A stretch of 64,000 nucleotides of DNA from Vibrio quintilis (lineage in GTDB: Bacteria; Pseudomonadota; Gammaproteobacteria; Enterobacterales; Vibrionaceae): NCBI RefSeq assembly GCF_024529975.1, contig NZ_AP024897.1:2852001-2916000 (forward strand), written 5' to 3'. Shown here piece by piece: positions 35,889-44,293 of the stretch. The position numbers and the translations under genes are program-made. Below the pieces are notes generated by a model. The model was not told the origin of the DNA, did not search any database, and worked only from the letters and a program-made list of their open reading frames with translations. How positions within the stretch are numbered: position 1 is the stretch's first letter; the number at the start of each line of letters is the position of its first letter.

Positions 35889-35959
35889 CCCCCTTTCAAT
35901 TTTTGTTTAACTCTTGTAGTTGCCAGACCACAAGATATTTCTAACAAATTGAAAGGGGT
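35889..35959 (-). promoter_or_regulatory. Hairpin that hides the tnpA ribosome site
   Basis: CCCCTTTCAATTT (35890-35902 on +) is complementary to AAATTGAAAGGGG (35946-35958). In the tnpA mRNA the downstream arm carries the Shine-Dalgarno, so pairing blocks translation. This matches the established 5'-UTR structure of IS200. Confidence 0.75.
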
Positions 35960-36243
35960 TTTATAACTGACTTATAGCTGTAAGCTTTACGGAACCCCCA
36001 GCCTAGCTGGGGGTTTTCTATCCACAATAAAGTGCGCCTGTTGATTGAGCACATCCGCGACAGATATCTGTCGATGGCGCACTATTTTTAGCAGGCAACC
36101 GGTTTAAGCGGGATAAAAACAGCCAGAGAAGATGCTCTGACCGGGGGTTATTCTTCACCGGCCTGTGACACAGACCGGCTCAAAAAAGATGATATCGATA
36201 TCTATAAATCCAGGTTTATAAAACCATGTTTATAAAACCATGG

Positions 36244-36879
36244 TTACAAATCAATATTCACACCGGCAAAGAAGCCGGAGGTATCTGCGTCCAGAGTTGC
36301 ACTCAGGTCATCAAAACTTTTCAGGTTAAATGTTTGGGTGCGGTAACCCGCCTGCAACTCCAGATCAAAAAAGCCCATGCCGATTTCATATTGAATACCA
36401 GCGGAGGCATCCAGCATCTGGTAGTCTGAATAGGACACACCAGAGCCCTTGCCGAATAAGAAGATCGGTGTCCCCGGAATGCCGATTTCTGCGGCAGCAT
36501 AAACATGCGGCACATAACCTTCAAATGTCTGGCTGTCCAGCTCGCCATCTGACAGGTAAGTAATCCCTGCCCCGGCATCAAAAGACACCAGATCATTATC
36601 TAATAGCTCATAATAGAGAGTGACATCCTGTTTGGTATATTTAAAGCTGTCGGCATCGACCGATGACTGAGCAAATTTAATATTTGGAATCAGCGGGATC
36701 GGATGCTCTATCGATGCTTCAAAAGTATAACTGACATCATCTCCGTCGCCTGCCCCGTCACGCTCATAATCCTGACTCCAGGCATTGACTTCAATATCTC
36801 CGCCCAAAAGTACGTCTGCATTAGCGGAAAAGACCGGCAGCGCAGCAAGTAAAAGACATAATTGGGTGCTTTTCTTCAT
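36244..36879 (-). CDS. TIGR04219-family outer membrane beta-barrel protein
   Basis: A 211-residue protein with a signal peptide (cleaved near SANADVL) and alternating strands through to the final VNIDL. The layout GGDIEVNAWSQDY, IEHPIPLIPNIKFAQS and GYVPHVYAAAEIGIPGTP fits the TIGR04219 family, common in Vibrio and Shewanella. The function is not established. It stands alone after the IS element, with ~330 bases of promoter region upstream in which no operator was recognised. Confidence 0.8.
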   Translation of the reverse strand: MKKSTQLCLLLAALPVFSANADVLLGGDIEVNAWSQDYERDGAGDGDDVSYTFEASIEHPIPLIPNIKFAQSSVDADSFKYTKQDVTLYYELLDNDLVSFDAGAGITYLSDGELDSQTFEGYVPHVYAAAEIGIPGTPIFLFGKGSGVSYSDYQMLDASAGIQYEIGMGFFDLELQAGYRTQTFNLKSFDDLSATLDADTSGFFAGVNIDL

Positions 36880-37213
36880 CGTATTCTCATTCCGGATCAG
36901 TATTAAGACACACTCTTTATAACATACTGCGTGTAACGATGCTTGTCCTTAAACTCTTCATTCAGATAAATCAGAACAGGTGCCACACCTTTTTTGTAAT
37001 AAACTGCATTTTTGAAAAGTAAACCGGCCAACCGGAGTGGTTTTTTGGCACAGGATCTCTTCTTTTACGGTTAGTGTTAAGTTAATTCTCATTACAACAG
37101 CATACTATTCACATAATCATCAACACAGTGTAAATATGCAACCTGATTTACTTTATTAATGACTAAATTATTCATGAGGCATGTGCTTCATTCACTAACA
37201 AAGGAACGTCATT
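36880..37213. other. Divergent intergenic region
   Basis: A 334-bp AT-rich stretch with the promoters of the beta-barrel gene (-) and the small secreted protein (+). AAGGAACG precedes the latter's ATG. I see no repeat or clear operator. Confidence 0.5.
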
Positions 37214-37603
37214 ATGAAAGTTTCAATCATCAGATCAGTTGCTTTAATTTGTTCTCTGGTTTTCGCAGGAATGGTATCGGCGGCCGTTGAGACCGAAGGT
37301 ACTTATTCACTGAATTATGACTGGGGATGTAACGGAAGCTACAACACAACCAGCATCACATTGAGTGCTGACGGAACCTTTAACACATCAAGTGCCACCG
37401 GAACCTGGGCCGAAAACAACCGGACCCTGACTTTTGTCTATCAGTCAGGTGTTTACTACACAGGTTACCATACCAGTAAAGCGGTCGTGGGCGTTCAGAA
37501 AGCGAACAATCTCGACGGGTGCTTCTATATGCTTAAAACCAGCACTGTCGCATTGAAACAGACCCGGGAATCCCTGGATGCTGAAGGCATGATAGTGGAT
37601 TAA
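37214..37603 (+). CDS. Small secreted protein, unknown
   Basis: A 129-residue protein with a clear signal peptide (cleavage near VSAAVE). The mature part is a small beta-rich domain with two Cys (WGCNG and LDGCFY) that may form a disulfide, and strands like TGTWAENNRTLTFVYQ reminiscent of lipocalin-like META or DUF-type domains. The family was not identified. It is followed by a strong terminator, so it is monocistronic. Confidence 0.65.
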   Translation: MKVSIIRSVALICSLVFAGMVSAAVETEGTYSLNYDWGCNGSYNTTSITLSADGTFNTSSATGTWAENNRTLTFVYQSGVYYTGYHTSKAVVGVQKANNLDGCFYMLKTSTVALKQTRESLDAEGMIVD

Positions 37604-37646
37604 TCAGCACAATCCTGAACTCATCATGACCAATACACCCAATGAA

Positions 37647-37683
37647 AAAAAAGCAGCCGGAGATCCCGCTCCGGCTGCTTTTA
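37647..37683 (+). terminator. Terminator after the small secreted protein
   Basis: AAGCAGCCGGAG (37651-37662) pairs with CTCCGGCTGCTT (37669-37680), followed by T. An A-run on the other side makes it potentially bidirectional. Confidence 0.9.
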
Positions 37684-37794
37684 TGGACCGGAGAATGCTC
37701 ATCTTTCAGTATCAGTGAGTCACAGGAGCGGGAACCGGGTTTAACGCCATCGGTACTGGCGCACCACTCGCTTTATAATCACATGGTTTTGAAA

Positions 37795-38085
37795 TCAACA
37801 GGCTCTGATATCTGATGTTATCGGGTACTGACTGAAACGGGGTAAATAGAGGGCACCAATCCCCAAACCTTTTTCATTGAGGCCATCACAGACAAAGTTA
37901 TAACGCTCATCAAACACATCCGCATCTGAATTCTCTTCACGACTTCCATAACGATGTTCTGATTGCATTTGATGGCGGGTAATACTTTCACGATTGATGT
38001 TCATATGCACATAAGCATGTTTACCCGTCCAGTTAAACCCCCAGTCATCTTCCTTTTTAAATACGGGAATATTGATATCAATATA
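37795..38085 (-). pseudogene. Decayed choloylglycine-hydrolase-family fragment
   Basis: Read on the minus strand from just after the TGA at 38086, the frame gives FNWTGKHAYVHMN, then FVCDGLNEKGLGIGALYLP, the conserved WTxKYG and DGMNEKGL segments of penicillin V acylase / bile salt hydrolase proteins. Neither the N-terminal nucleophile Cys nor the C-terminal half is present, so only about 95 residues remain. A full relative is at 44294-45556. It is in frame with the small gene upstream, separated by one TGA. Confidence 0.65.
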
Positions 38086-38331
38086 TCAAGCCAATCCTTC
38101 TCTGGTATAAGTACTAGAGTTACTTGCTACACCAATTGCTGTTATTTTAATAACACGGTTAGGTCCATCGCCATCAAGACGATATTTATTACCAATGACA
38201 ACACCGGAATCTCTCAAGTCAGGATCCCAACCAAATTGTGAATATTTATGGTCGTAACTCTGTGTAGGTGCGTAGTCAGTCTGAGTGATAACATCATGTG
38301 GAGCTGTATATTTTTTTAATTTAAAAGCCAT
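38086..38331 (-). CDS. Small protein of unknown function upstream of the acylase remnant
   Basis: An 81-residue polar protein (MAFKLKKYTAPHDV opening, a GNKYRLDGDGPNRVIKITAIG core) without signal peptide or membrane segment. AAAGGATAA lies before its ATG, so it may be translated. Its TGA is followed in the same frame by the acylase-like remnant, so this could be the end of a real small gene or the N-terminal part of a broken fusion. No family was recognised. Confidence 0.5.
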   Translation of the reverse strand: MAFKLKKYTAPHDVITQTDYAPTQSYDHKYSQFGWDPDLRDSGVVIGNKYRLDGDGPNRVIKITAIGVASNSSTYTREGLA

Positions 38332-38533
38332 AATTTATCCTTTAATGAATAAAAAGATTAATCACATGTAATTATTGCCAAAAATAAGATACGACTCTCC
38401 CAATGACTATGCTGAAGCAGCCACTTTTAATAAAACGATCTACAGTACGTTATTATTACAATGAAGGTTAAATTACATTGAGAAAATGTATCTTAATAAA
38501 TCAGGACAATAATGATTTCAGGACAGGAATAAC

Positions 38534-39154
38534 TTATTCCTGACTTTCAATTTTAAAGCTGTAACCGTCTTCAGCATTCCCATTGAGTGACACCGTTGCC
38601 TTGGTGACACCTTCCAGATCTTGTTCAAAGAAAGTATCAGTATTGAGTACAGCAGAATTTAACAGCTGGCTTTCTTCAATTTCTGATGCAAGTCCCCAGT
38701 AAAGCTTGGGCTTGAGGACAAAGGTGGCTTTTTGACCAAAACCCACGATTTTCTTTTCCATCATCAGTTTGCCGTCTTTATAAAGTTGCGCACTGATGCC
38801 GTTGGGTACATTGACATCGTTATTCACATCGATGGACTTGGTATCAGAAGCATTTCCGTTGGCTGCTAAAACGACGCCGGTTTCATCTTTACTGATTGTA
38901 TAACGCTTGCCAATCACGGATGACAGCTTTTGGGTTTTATTCTGACCATTTTGCCAGGTTGCACCCACGCAGGTTTCAACCGGAAAAATAAATGTGCTTG
39001 ACGAAGAGCGGCCAATATCAGGAATCACCCGCCAGGCAACACCTTCTTTCAGAGCATCAAAGGTTGGGGTTTCATTTTTCGTAAATACAAAAATCTTTGG
39101 CAGATCTTTGTTCATTGATTTATTGATATAAGTAATTTCAATATTTGAAGGCAT
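38534..39154 (-). CDS. Island paralogue A of unrecognised ~206-residue family
   Basis: A 206-residue cytosolic-looking protein without signal peptide. Shared family motifs: an opening with TYINKSMNKDLPKIFVF, a central AWRVI...G, an R-Y-T/V element before TGV, and PKLYWGLASEI followed by FFEQDLEGV and a final VSLNGNAEDGYSFK. The ATG at 39154 is preferred over 39175 because AAGGAG stands 6 bases upstream. It is nearly identical to the next gene, so this is a recent tandem duplication. I do not recognise the family and give no function. Confidence 0.8.
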   Translation of the reverse strand: MPSNIEITYINKSMNKDLPKIFVFTKNETPTFDALKEGVAWRVIPDIGRSSSSTFIFPVETCVGATWQNGQNKTQKLSSVIGKRYTISKDETGVVLAANGNASDTKSIDVNNDVNVPNGISAQLYKDGKLMMEKKIVGFGQKATFVLKPKLYWGLASEIEESQLLNSAVLNTDTFFEQDLEGVTKATVSLNGNAEDGYSFKIESQE

Positions 39155-39212
39155 AAATTTCTCCTTGTTCATCATATGTTAGGTTTGTCTGTCTACAGAA
39201 TGGTTTGATCGA

Positions 39213-39833
39213 TTATTCCTGGCTTTCAATTTTGAAGCTGTAACCGTCTTCTGCATTGCCGTTGAGTGAAACCGTTGCCTTGGTGACACCTTCCAGGTCT
39301 TGTTCAAAGAAACTGTCAGTATTGAGTACAGCAGAATTTAACAGCTGGCTTTCTTCAATTTCTGATGCAAGTCCCCAGTAAAGCTTGGGCTTGAGGACAA
39401 AGGTGGCTTTTTGACCAAAACCCACGATTTTCTTTTCCATCATCAGTTTGCCGTCTTTATAAAGTTGCGCACTGATGCCGTTGGGTACATTGACATCGTT
39501 ATTCACATCGATGGACTTGGTATCAGAAGCATTCCCGTTAGCTGCTAAAACGACGCCGGTTTCATCTTTACTGATTGTATAACGCTTACCAATCACGGAT
39601 GACAGCTTTTGGGTTTTATTCTGTCCGCTTTGCCAGGTTGCACCCACACTGGTTTCAACCGGAAAAATAAATGTGCTTGACGAAGAGCGGCCAATATCAG
39701 GAATCACCCGCCAGGCAACACCTTCTTTCAGAGCATCAAAGGTTGGGGTTTCATTTTTCGTAAATACAAAAATCTTTGGCAGATCTTTGTTCATTGATTT
39801 ATTGATATAAGTAATTTCAATATTTGAAGACAT
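39213..39833 (-). CDS. Island paralogue B of the same family
   Basis: A 206-residue near-copy of paralogue A, with only a few changes visible (for example SSNIE for PSNIE, ETSVGATWQSG for ETCVGATWQNG, DSFF for DTFF). The start is ATG 39833, with GAGG 8-9 bases upstream; a longer frame to 39929 has no site. The DNA stays near-identical along the gene, so duplication or conversion is recent. It is on the same strand as A, C and D and probably co-transcribed with A. Confidence 0.8.
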   Translation of the reverse strand: MSSNIEITYINKSMNKDLPKIFVFTKNETPTFDALKEGVAWRVIPDIGRSSSSTFIFPVETSVGATWQSGQNKTQKLSSVIGKRYTISKDETGVVLAANGNASDTKSIDVNNDVNVPNGISAQLYKDGKLMMEKKIVGFGQKATFVLKPKLYWGLASEIEESQLLNSAVLNTDSFFEQDLEGVTKATVSLNGNAEDGYSFKIESQE

Positions 39834-39894
39834 ATGTTTTTCCTCTGTAGTTAATATATGGATATGATTGGCAGGTACAAACTGATCAGAATGT

Positions 39895-40401
39895 TTAACC
39901 TGCAGTGTTTTCAGATTCCTGTGCATCACTTTTAAGGTCAGCAGAAATCAACGCGTTATCGAATTTTTTTCCTTCATCAAACGCCTTCAGCGCAGATAAA
40001 ATATTCACTATCCTTGAAGCAGACTGGTGGTCTGTTAATGAATATTCTTTTGTATATGAAACACTTGTATCGACATCACTATCCAGTGAAAATGCATCAG
40101 TCACAACAACGTCCAGTGTCTGATTAATCGTTCCGGATACTGTCAATGTTGATTCTTCACCTTTGACTTCTAATTCAATCGGATCTTTACCATCACCAGA
40201 CTGTGTTTTAATAACCGATCGAATTGAAACTTTACTATCCTTTGGCATAGAAGCTTTTGCTTCTTTCGCTACCTGGTCGAGTATCACTTTAATTCTTTTC
40301 TGTAAATCAGTATCCGACCCCAGACTTTCTGCCAGAGATGCTTTAAATTTTACAGTATCATTAACTTCATACTTTGACGTGAGAACAATGGAATTACTCA
40401 T
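39895..40401 (-). CDS. Small acidic protein within the paralogue array, unknown
   Basis: A 168-residue acidic protein, not related by eye to its neighbours. It begins MSNSIVLTSKYEV, has alternating strands in the middle (STLTVSGTINQTLDVVVTDAF) and a helical C-terminal part. No signal peptide. The start at 40401 follows AAGGAAAA; a longer frame to 40500 lacks a site. Its place between paralogues B and C suggests a role with them, but none is known. Confidence 0.65.
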   Translation of the reverse strand: MSNSIVLTSKYEVNDTVKFKASLAESLGSDTDLQKRIKVILDQVAKEAKASMPKDSKVSIRSVIKTQSGDGKDPIELEVKGEESTLTVSGTINQTLDVVVTDAFSLDSDVDTSVSYTKEYSLTDHQSASRIVNILSALKAFDEGKKFDNALISADLKSDAQESENTAG

Positions 40402-40552
40402 GGTATTTTTCCTTAACTTATGTTGATGATAATGATGATTATAGAGTTCACAGGTTATTAATCTGAATGACTCATCTATAGTCAGAATCAATTTAAACAA
40501 ATCAATATTTCATAGATTAAAAATAACATTAAATCAAAACCAAACCCGTTAC

Positions 40553-41170
40553 TTAACTTCTACTTTCAACCTGAAAATAATAACCACCCCTTGCATTTCC
40601 ATTTAATGAAACTAAAACTTCAGAGACACCATCTAAATCTAATTCAAAAAGATCGCTGGTATTTAGTATTGCGGACTCAGATGCCAAACCCTTTCCTTCA
40701 CAAATTTCCGAAGCCAGTCCCCAGTAGAGTTTCCGGGCAGGTTTAAATACTGCACTTTGCTTATACCCAACGATTTTTTTACCCATAATTATTTTATTGT
40801 CATTATATAACTGAGCGAGCAATCCATTATCCACACAAATGTTATTTACTAACTCAATAATGTTTTGATCTGCTGAGTTTCCCATTTCTTCGAGTACAAC
40901 CCCAGTATCATCCTGAGTCACCTCATATTTTTTTCCAGGAATTGCAGGTAATAACCTTGTCAGATTAACACCATTATCCCAACCTGCTCGAATAGTAAAA
41001 TCTGTATCAAAATAAAAATTAGCAATTGAACCTCTGCCAATTTTTTTAATTACTCGCCATGCAATACCATCAACTAAAGAATTAAAAGCAGATATTTCAT
41101 TATTAGCCGTTATAAAAACTTGTGGTAAGTTTCTATTCATTGATTTATTAATGAATTTTATATGTGTCAT
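40553..41170 (-). CDS. Island paralogue C of the same family
   Basis: A 205-residue diverged member: MTHIKFINKSMNRNLPQVF opening, AWRVIKKIGRGS, DTGVVLEE, RKLYWGLASEIC and FELDLDGVSEVLVSLNGNARGGY. It shares the whole layout with A and B but differs at most positions, so it is an older duplicate. Two adjacent Met codons (41173, 41170) are possible starts. Lower GC than the lactate and siderophore genes. Confidence 0.75.
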   Translation of the reverse strand: MTHIKFINKSMNRNLPQVFITANNEISAFNSLVDGIAWRVIKKIGRGSIANFYFDTDFTIRAGWDNGVNLTRLLPAIPGKKYEVTQDDTGVVLEEMGNSADQNIIELVNNICVDNGLLAQLYNDNKIIMGKKIVGYKQSAVFKPARKLYWGLASEICEGKGLASESAILNTSDLFELDLDGVSEVLVSLNGNARGGYYFQVESRS

Positions 41171-41190
41171 CATTTCATTGACCTTATATT

Positions 41191-41811
41191 TTATTCCTGC
41201 TCTTCAACTTTAAATGTATAACCTTCTTTAGCATTACCATTCAGTGAAACCGTTACAGAAGACACACTATCCAGGTTTTGTTCAAAGAAATGTTCTGAAT
41301 CCAGCACTGCTGAACTGATGGCACTTGATTGCTGAATTTCAGAAGCAATCCCCCAGAATAGTTTGGGTTTAAGAAGAAAAGAGGCTTTTTGCCCGTATGC
41401 AACAGTATTTTTCTTAACCAGATTTGCTCCATTCTTAATCAGATATGCACTGACTCCATTCTGCACTTTAATCTCATTGGTTAATTCAATTTCATTTTTT
41501 TTCAGTGAATTACCATTTTCAATTAAAATGATACCAGAGTTATCTTCTGTCACTGTGTAACGCTTTCCTGCTGAACAATTCATTGCTTTCGTTTGATTAC
41601 AATTATGTCCCCAGGAAGCATATATCTGTGTTTGTGCCGGATAAACGAATCGACTCATTGAATCCTGGCCTATATTTTCAATCACTTTCCAGGCAATTCC
41701 ATCTCTTAATGCACTGAAGGATGCGATTTCATTTGTTGCAAATACAAATATTTTTGGCATATCCCTATTAACAGATTTGTTAACGTAAGTTATTTGAGTA
41801 TCACAGCTCAT
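41191..41811 (-). CDS. Island paralogue D of the same family
   Basis: A 206-residue member: TQITYVNKSVNRDMPKIFVF, AWKVIENIGQDS, KRYTVTEDNSGIIL, PKLFWGIASEIQ, FFEQNLDSVSSVTVSLNGNAKEGY. The start is ATG 41811 with CAGGAG upstream; ATG 41829 is less likely. It is the first member of the array in transcription order and lies just downstream of the ECF sigma factor gene on the same strand. Confidence 0.75.
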   Translation of the reverse strand: MSCDTQITYVNKSVNRDMPKIFVFATNEIASFSALRDGIAWKVIENIGQDSMSRFVYPAQTQIYASWGHNCNQTKAMNCSAGKRYTVTEDNSGIILIENGNSLKKNEIELTNEIKVQNGVSAYLIKNGANLVKKNTVAYGQKASFLLKPKLFWGIASEIQQSSAISSAVLDSEHFFEQNLDSVSSVTVSLNGNAKEGYTFKVEEQE

Positions 41812-41906
41812 TTCTTTCTCCTGATTCATAAATTATATTGTTAGCCAAACCAGTGGGCTTTATTAGTAAACGTTTTAGAGTACGAGTTGTTCCATTTTTT
41901 AAAGAT

Positions 41907-42530
41907 TCAGTTCATACCCAAGCAACCTGAAGATGCAGGTTGTTTGGGTATATTAGATTTCATTTTCTTCCTGAACCTGCAAATAACCTTTCTGGCATAG
42001 GCTTCAGAAATACTATATTCCGAACTGATTTGGCTATAGCCTTTATCATTTATAAAATAATCCATAGCAATCATGTCATTTATTTTTGAAACATCAGACA
42101 GCGCTTTCATAATAAATTTCATAAGTCTTTCATTTAGAACTTGCTGATAGAGAGCATCCTGTGATGTAGATTCAATAAACAATTCATTCTTGCAATATTT
42201 CTCTTTCACCCTGTTTTTTCTGATTTGATCATAAAATGTGTTTCTCGCCACCCGGAATAACCAACCTTTTACTGGTGTATCCGGATTAATGATTTCTATC
42301 TTTTCATATGCTTTTACTAATGTATCCCGGCATAGATCCTCTGCATCATGGTAATTTTTATCGGTCAGATTATAAAAACAATAGTTGAATAATAACTTTT
42401 CATAGGTTTCCCATATATCCCAAAAACCTGTTGAATGATTAATAAACTCCCTGATTAATATTTTTTTGTTATCACGTTTTTTCGGATAAAAGCCGTTTGA
42501 TACACAGTTCCCTTGATAGTTTGTATTCAC
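41907..42530 (-). CDS. ECF-type RNA polymerase sigma factor
   Basis: The 207-residue protein has sigma region 2 (YHDAEDLCRDTLVKAYEKI, then PVKGWLFRVARNTFYDQIR) and region 4 (YSQISSEYSISEAYARKVICRFRKKM), the standard sigma-70 ECF layout. The last ~18 codons (after KMKSN) are the dispersed hairpin repeat read as protein (IPKQPASSGCLGMN). The core domains are complete, so it is probably active. No anti-sigma gene is adjacent. It may drive the paralogue array downstream. Confidence 0.85.
   Translation of the reverse strand: MNTNYQGNCVSNGFYPKKRDNKKILIREFINHSTGFWDIWETYEKLLFNYCFYNLTDKNYHDAEDLCRDTLVKAYEKIEIINPDTPVKGWLFRVARNTFYDQIRKNRVKEKYCKNELFIESTSQDALYQQVLNERLMKFIMKALSDVSKINDMIAMDYFINDKGYSQISSEYSISEAYARKVICRFRKKMKSNIPKQPASSGCLGMN
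41915..41950. repeat. Dispersed hairpin repeat, copy 1 (inside the sigma factor 3' end)
   Basis: TACCCAAGCAACCTG (41915-41929) pairs with CAGGTTGTTTGGGTA (41936-41950) with one G-T type mismatch. It forms the last codons of the ECF sigma gene. Confidence 0.9.
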
Positions 42531-42589
42531 TCAATACTCCTTAGATTGACCTGAAATAAATCAACCTTTTCATAAAAAGTTTTTATATA

Positions 42590-42620
42590 TACCCAAGCAA
42601 CCTGAAGATGCATGGGTATA
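42590..42620. repeat. Dispersed hairpin repeat, copy 2 (right arm shortened)
   Basis: TACCCAAGCAACCTGAAGAT followed by GCATGGGTATA, identical to copy 1 except that seven bases of the second arm (GGTTGTT) are missing, so the hairpin is broken. It lies between the sigma factor and the HTH-AAA gene. Confidence 0.85.
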
Positions 42621-42784
42621 GCTGGGCCAGGAAAAATCAAAATAAGGTTTCTTTTTTCTCCTGCCAGAGACGTTGCCAGCAAGCTATTCCGGATGGGATA
42701 TCCACAACCGGTGACGCCATATAGCATGACCTGACGCAGAAAAAATTAACTCAAAGCACTCCAACAAAACGGATCACTTTCGGA

Positions 42785-44171
42785 TCACTTACTATCCTGA
42801 GCAGGAAATGTGTGCCTCTGGCAAATGGCTTGCCAGTCTTGCCGGTCTTTTTCACTGACTTGCTTTCTGACGATTTCCCATATCAATACATGGCGAAAAA
42901 TATACGCATCCTGCTGTGGATATAAAAAACCCATACACACCAGCTCATGCAACGGAGTAACCGCTGTAATTGATAACCGGGAAAAAAGCATATCGATCAA
43001 TTTCAGGCTGACTGCGACACCAAAGCAGGCCAAAAATTTGAGAAGTCTTATCTGAGTCGCTGACAGTTGTGAGAATTTCACCATTATGGTCTGATATAAT
43101 TTTTCGGGACAATCCTGTGCAGGTTGATGTGATTCAATCAGCATTTTCAATATGGCCGGATACCCACAGGCCCGCCGGACAGAAATATGTTTGTGGGCAT
43201 CACATACGACCTTGCCTGATAACTGTGCATCAGAAAATATATTGGCAAGCGATATCATTGTTGCTTCATCCAGAGGTTTAAGCCGGATCATTTCAACCTG
43301 TTGAAGCCACAGTGGGAGAAAAGAGAACTGATACACGTCGGTGATGCCTAAAATGATCAGTAAGGGTTGAGTCGCACTATTATTAATGAAAGTCCGGACC
43401 CATTGGAGCTGATGCGCTTCTGCTTCATGTAATCCATCAATAGCCAGAACTGAAATTTTCCGCTGGCTGATTTGTTGGAGCAGCACCATCACCGCCAGCA
43501 CTTCTATATCGGATAACCTGCCGGGGCTCAGCTTCTCCAGAGCCAGTGCTTCAGCTGGATTCAGATGAACACCAGTGACCCGAAGCAGATAAAAGTATAA
43601 CAGAGATGATTTTACACAGGCTTTTATCCGTTCACGGACCACTTCATCATCTGCTTTTTCAGAGATATCGAGAAGTAACCGGCTCAATCTGGCTGTAAAA
43701 GAAAAAGACGGATTAATATGGATATACAACACACGTTTACCCGTATGCACGGTATGAGATAAGAAATGGCGAATCAGATTAGTTTTTCCAAGACCATGCA
43801 TGCCGGAAACACCAACAGTTTGTCGTCTTTCAAACGCTTTTTTATAAAGCTGTTGTAATTGTGAAAGTTCCCGGTCCCGCCCGATACATGGTTCCGGCTC
43901 ACCCTGGTTGATCACGGCATATTTCCATAATGATGGAGGAACATCATCCATCAGTTTATCGATCGTGACATCAAAAAAAGAGGCCAGGTGGGTCACCGTC
44001 CGGTACAACACATTTTTACCTGCTTCCGCCCGTTTAATCGAACCAACGGAAACAGATAACCGTCTTTTAAAACATTCATCTGCCAGTTTTTCCTGACTCA
44101 GACCTTTTTTTTCTCAATAATTTTAATGTATCCGGATTAATTGAAATACGCCCATGTAATGTTTTATCCAT
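42785..44171 (-). pseudogene. HTH-AAA ATPase regulator, frameshifted in an A8 tract
   Basis: The gene starts at ATG 44171 (MDKTLHGRISINPDTLKLLRKK). One extra A in an eight-A run (T8 at 44105-44112 on +) shifts the frame to a stop within 31 codons. Removing one A restores GLSQEKLADECFKRR...SVGSIKRAEAGKNVLYRT, a Cro/CI-type helix-turn-helix, continuing into an AAA domain with Walker A GMHGLGKTN and ISVLAIDGLHE as Walker B. The repaired protein is about 462 residues. It could be a true pseudogene, a phase-variable gene, slippage-expressed, or a base-call error. The ATPase part alone is open from Met 44011. Confidence 0.75.
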
Positions 44172-44216
44172 TGTTTATTGCTCATTGACTGAGTTAACCC
44201 ACTGAAAATATGAAAT

Positions 44217-44254
44217 AAACCCAAACAACCTGAAGATGCAGGTTGCTTGGGTAT
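44217..44254. repeat. Dispersed hairpin repeat, copy 3
   Basis: AACCCAAACAACCTG...CAGGTTGCTTGGGTAT, the same hairpin with a central GAAGATGC. It lies between the HTH-AAA gene and the acylase gene, downstream of the latter. Confidence 0.9.
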
Positions 44255-44293
44255 AGATAGATTATTTTCACCCAAACAGAAATCAAACAAACC

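Larger units (their letters stand above)
35350..36018 (-). mobile_element. IS200/IS605-family insertion sequence (ends approximate)
   Basis: A single tnpA gene with hairpins near both outer ends and no terminal inverted repeats or target duplication, as expected for this family. Candidate boundary structures are GCGCCT...AGGCGC near 35356-35396 on the right-end side and CCCCCAGC/GCTGGGGG (35995-36013) with TTTT on the left-end side. Exact ends cannot be fixed without an empty-site comparison. The size (about 670 bp) suits an IS200 element. Confidence 0.75.

Noticed and set aside
42527..42727. Short minus-strand frame covering repeat copy 2
   Set aside because: It consists mostly of repeat and AT-rich intergenic DNA, and no ribosome site is seen.
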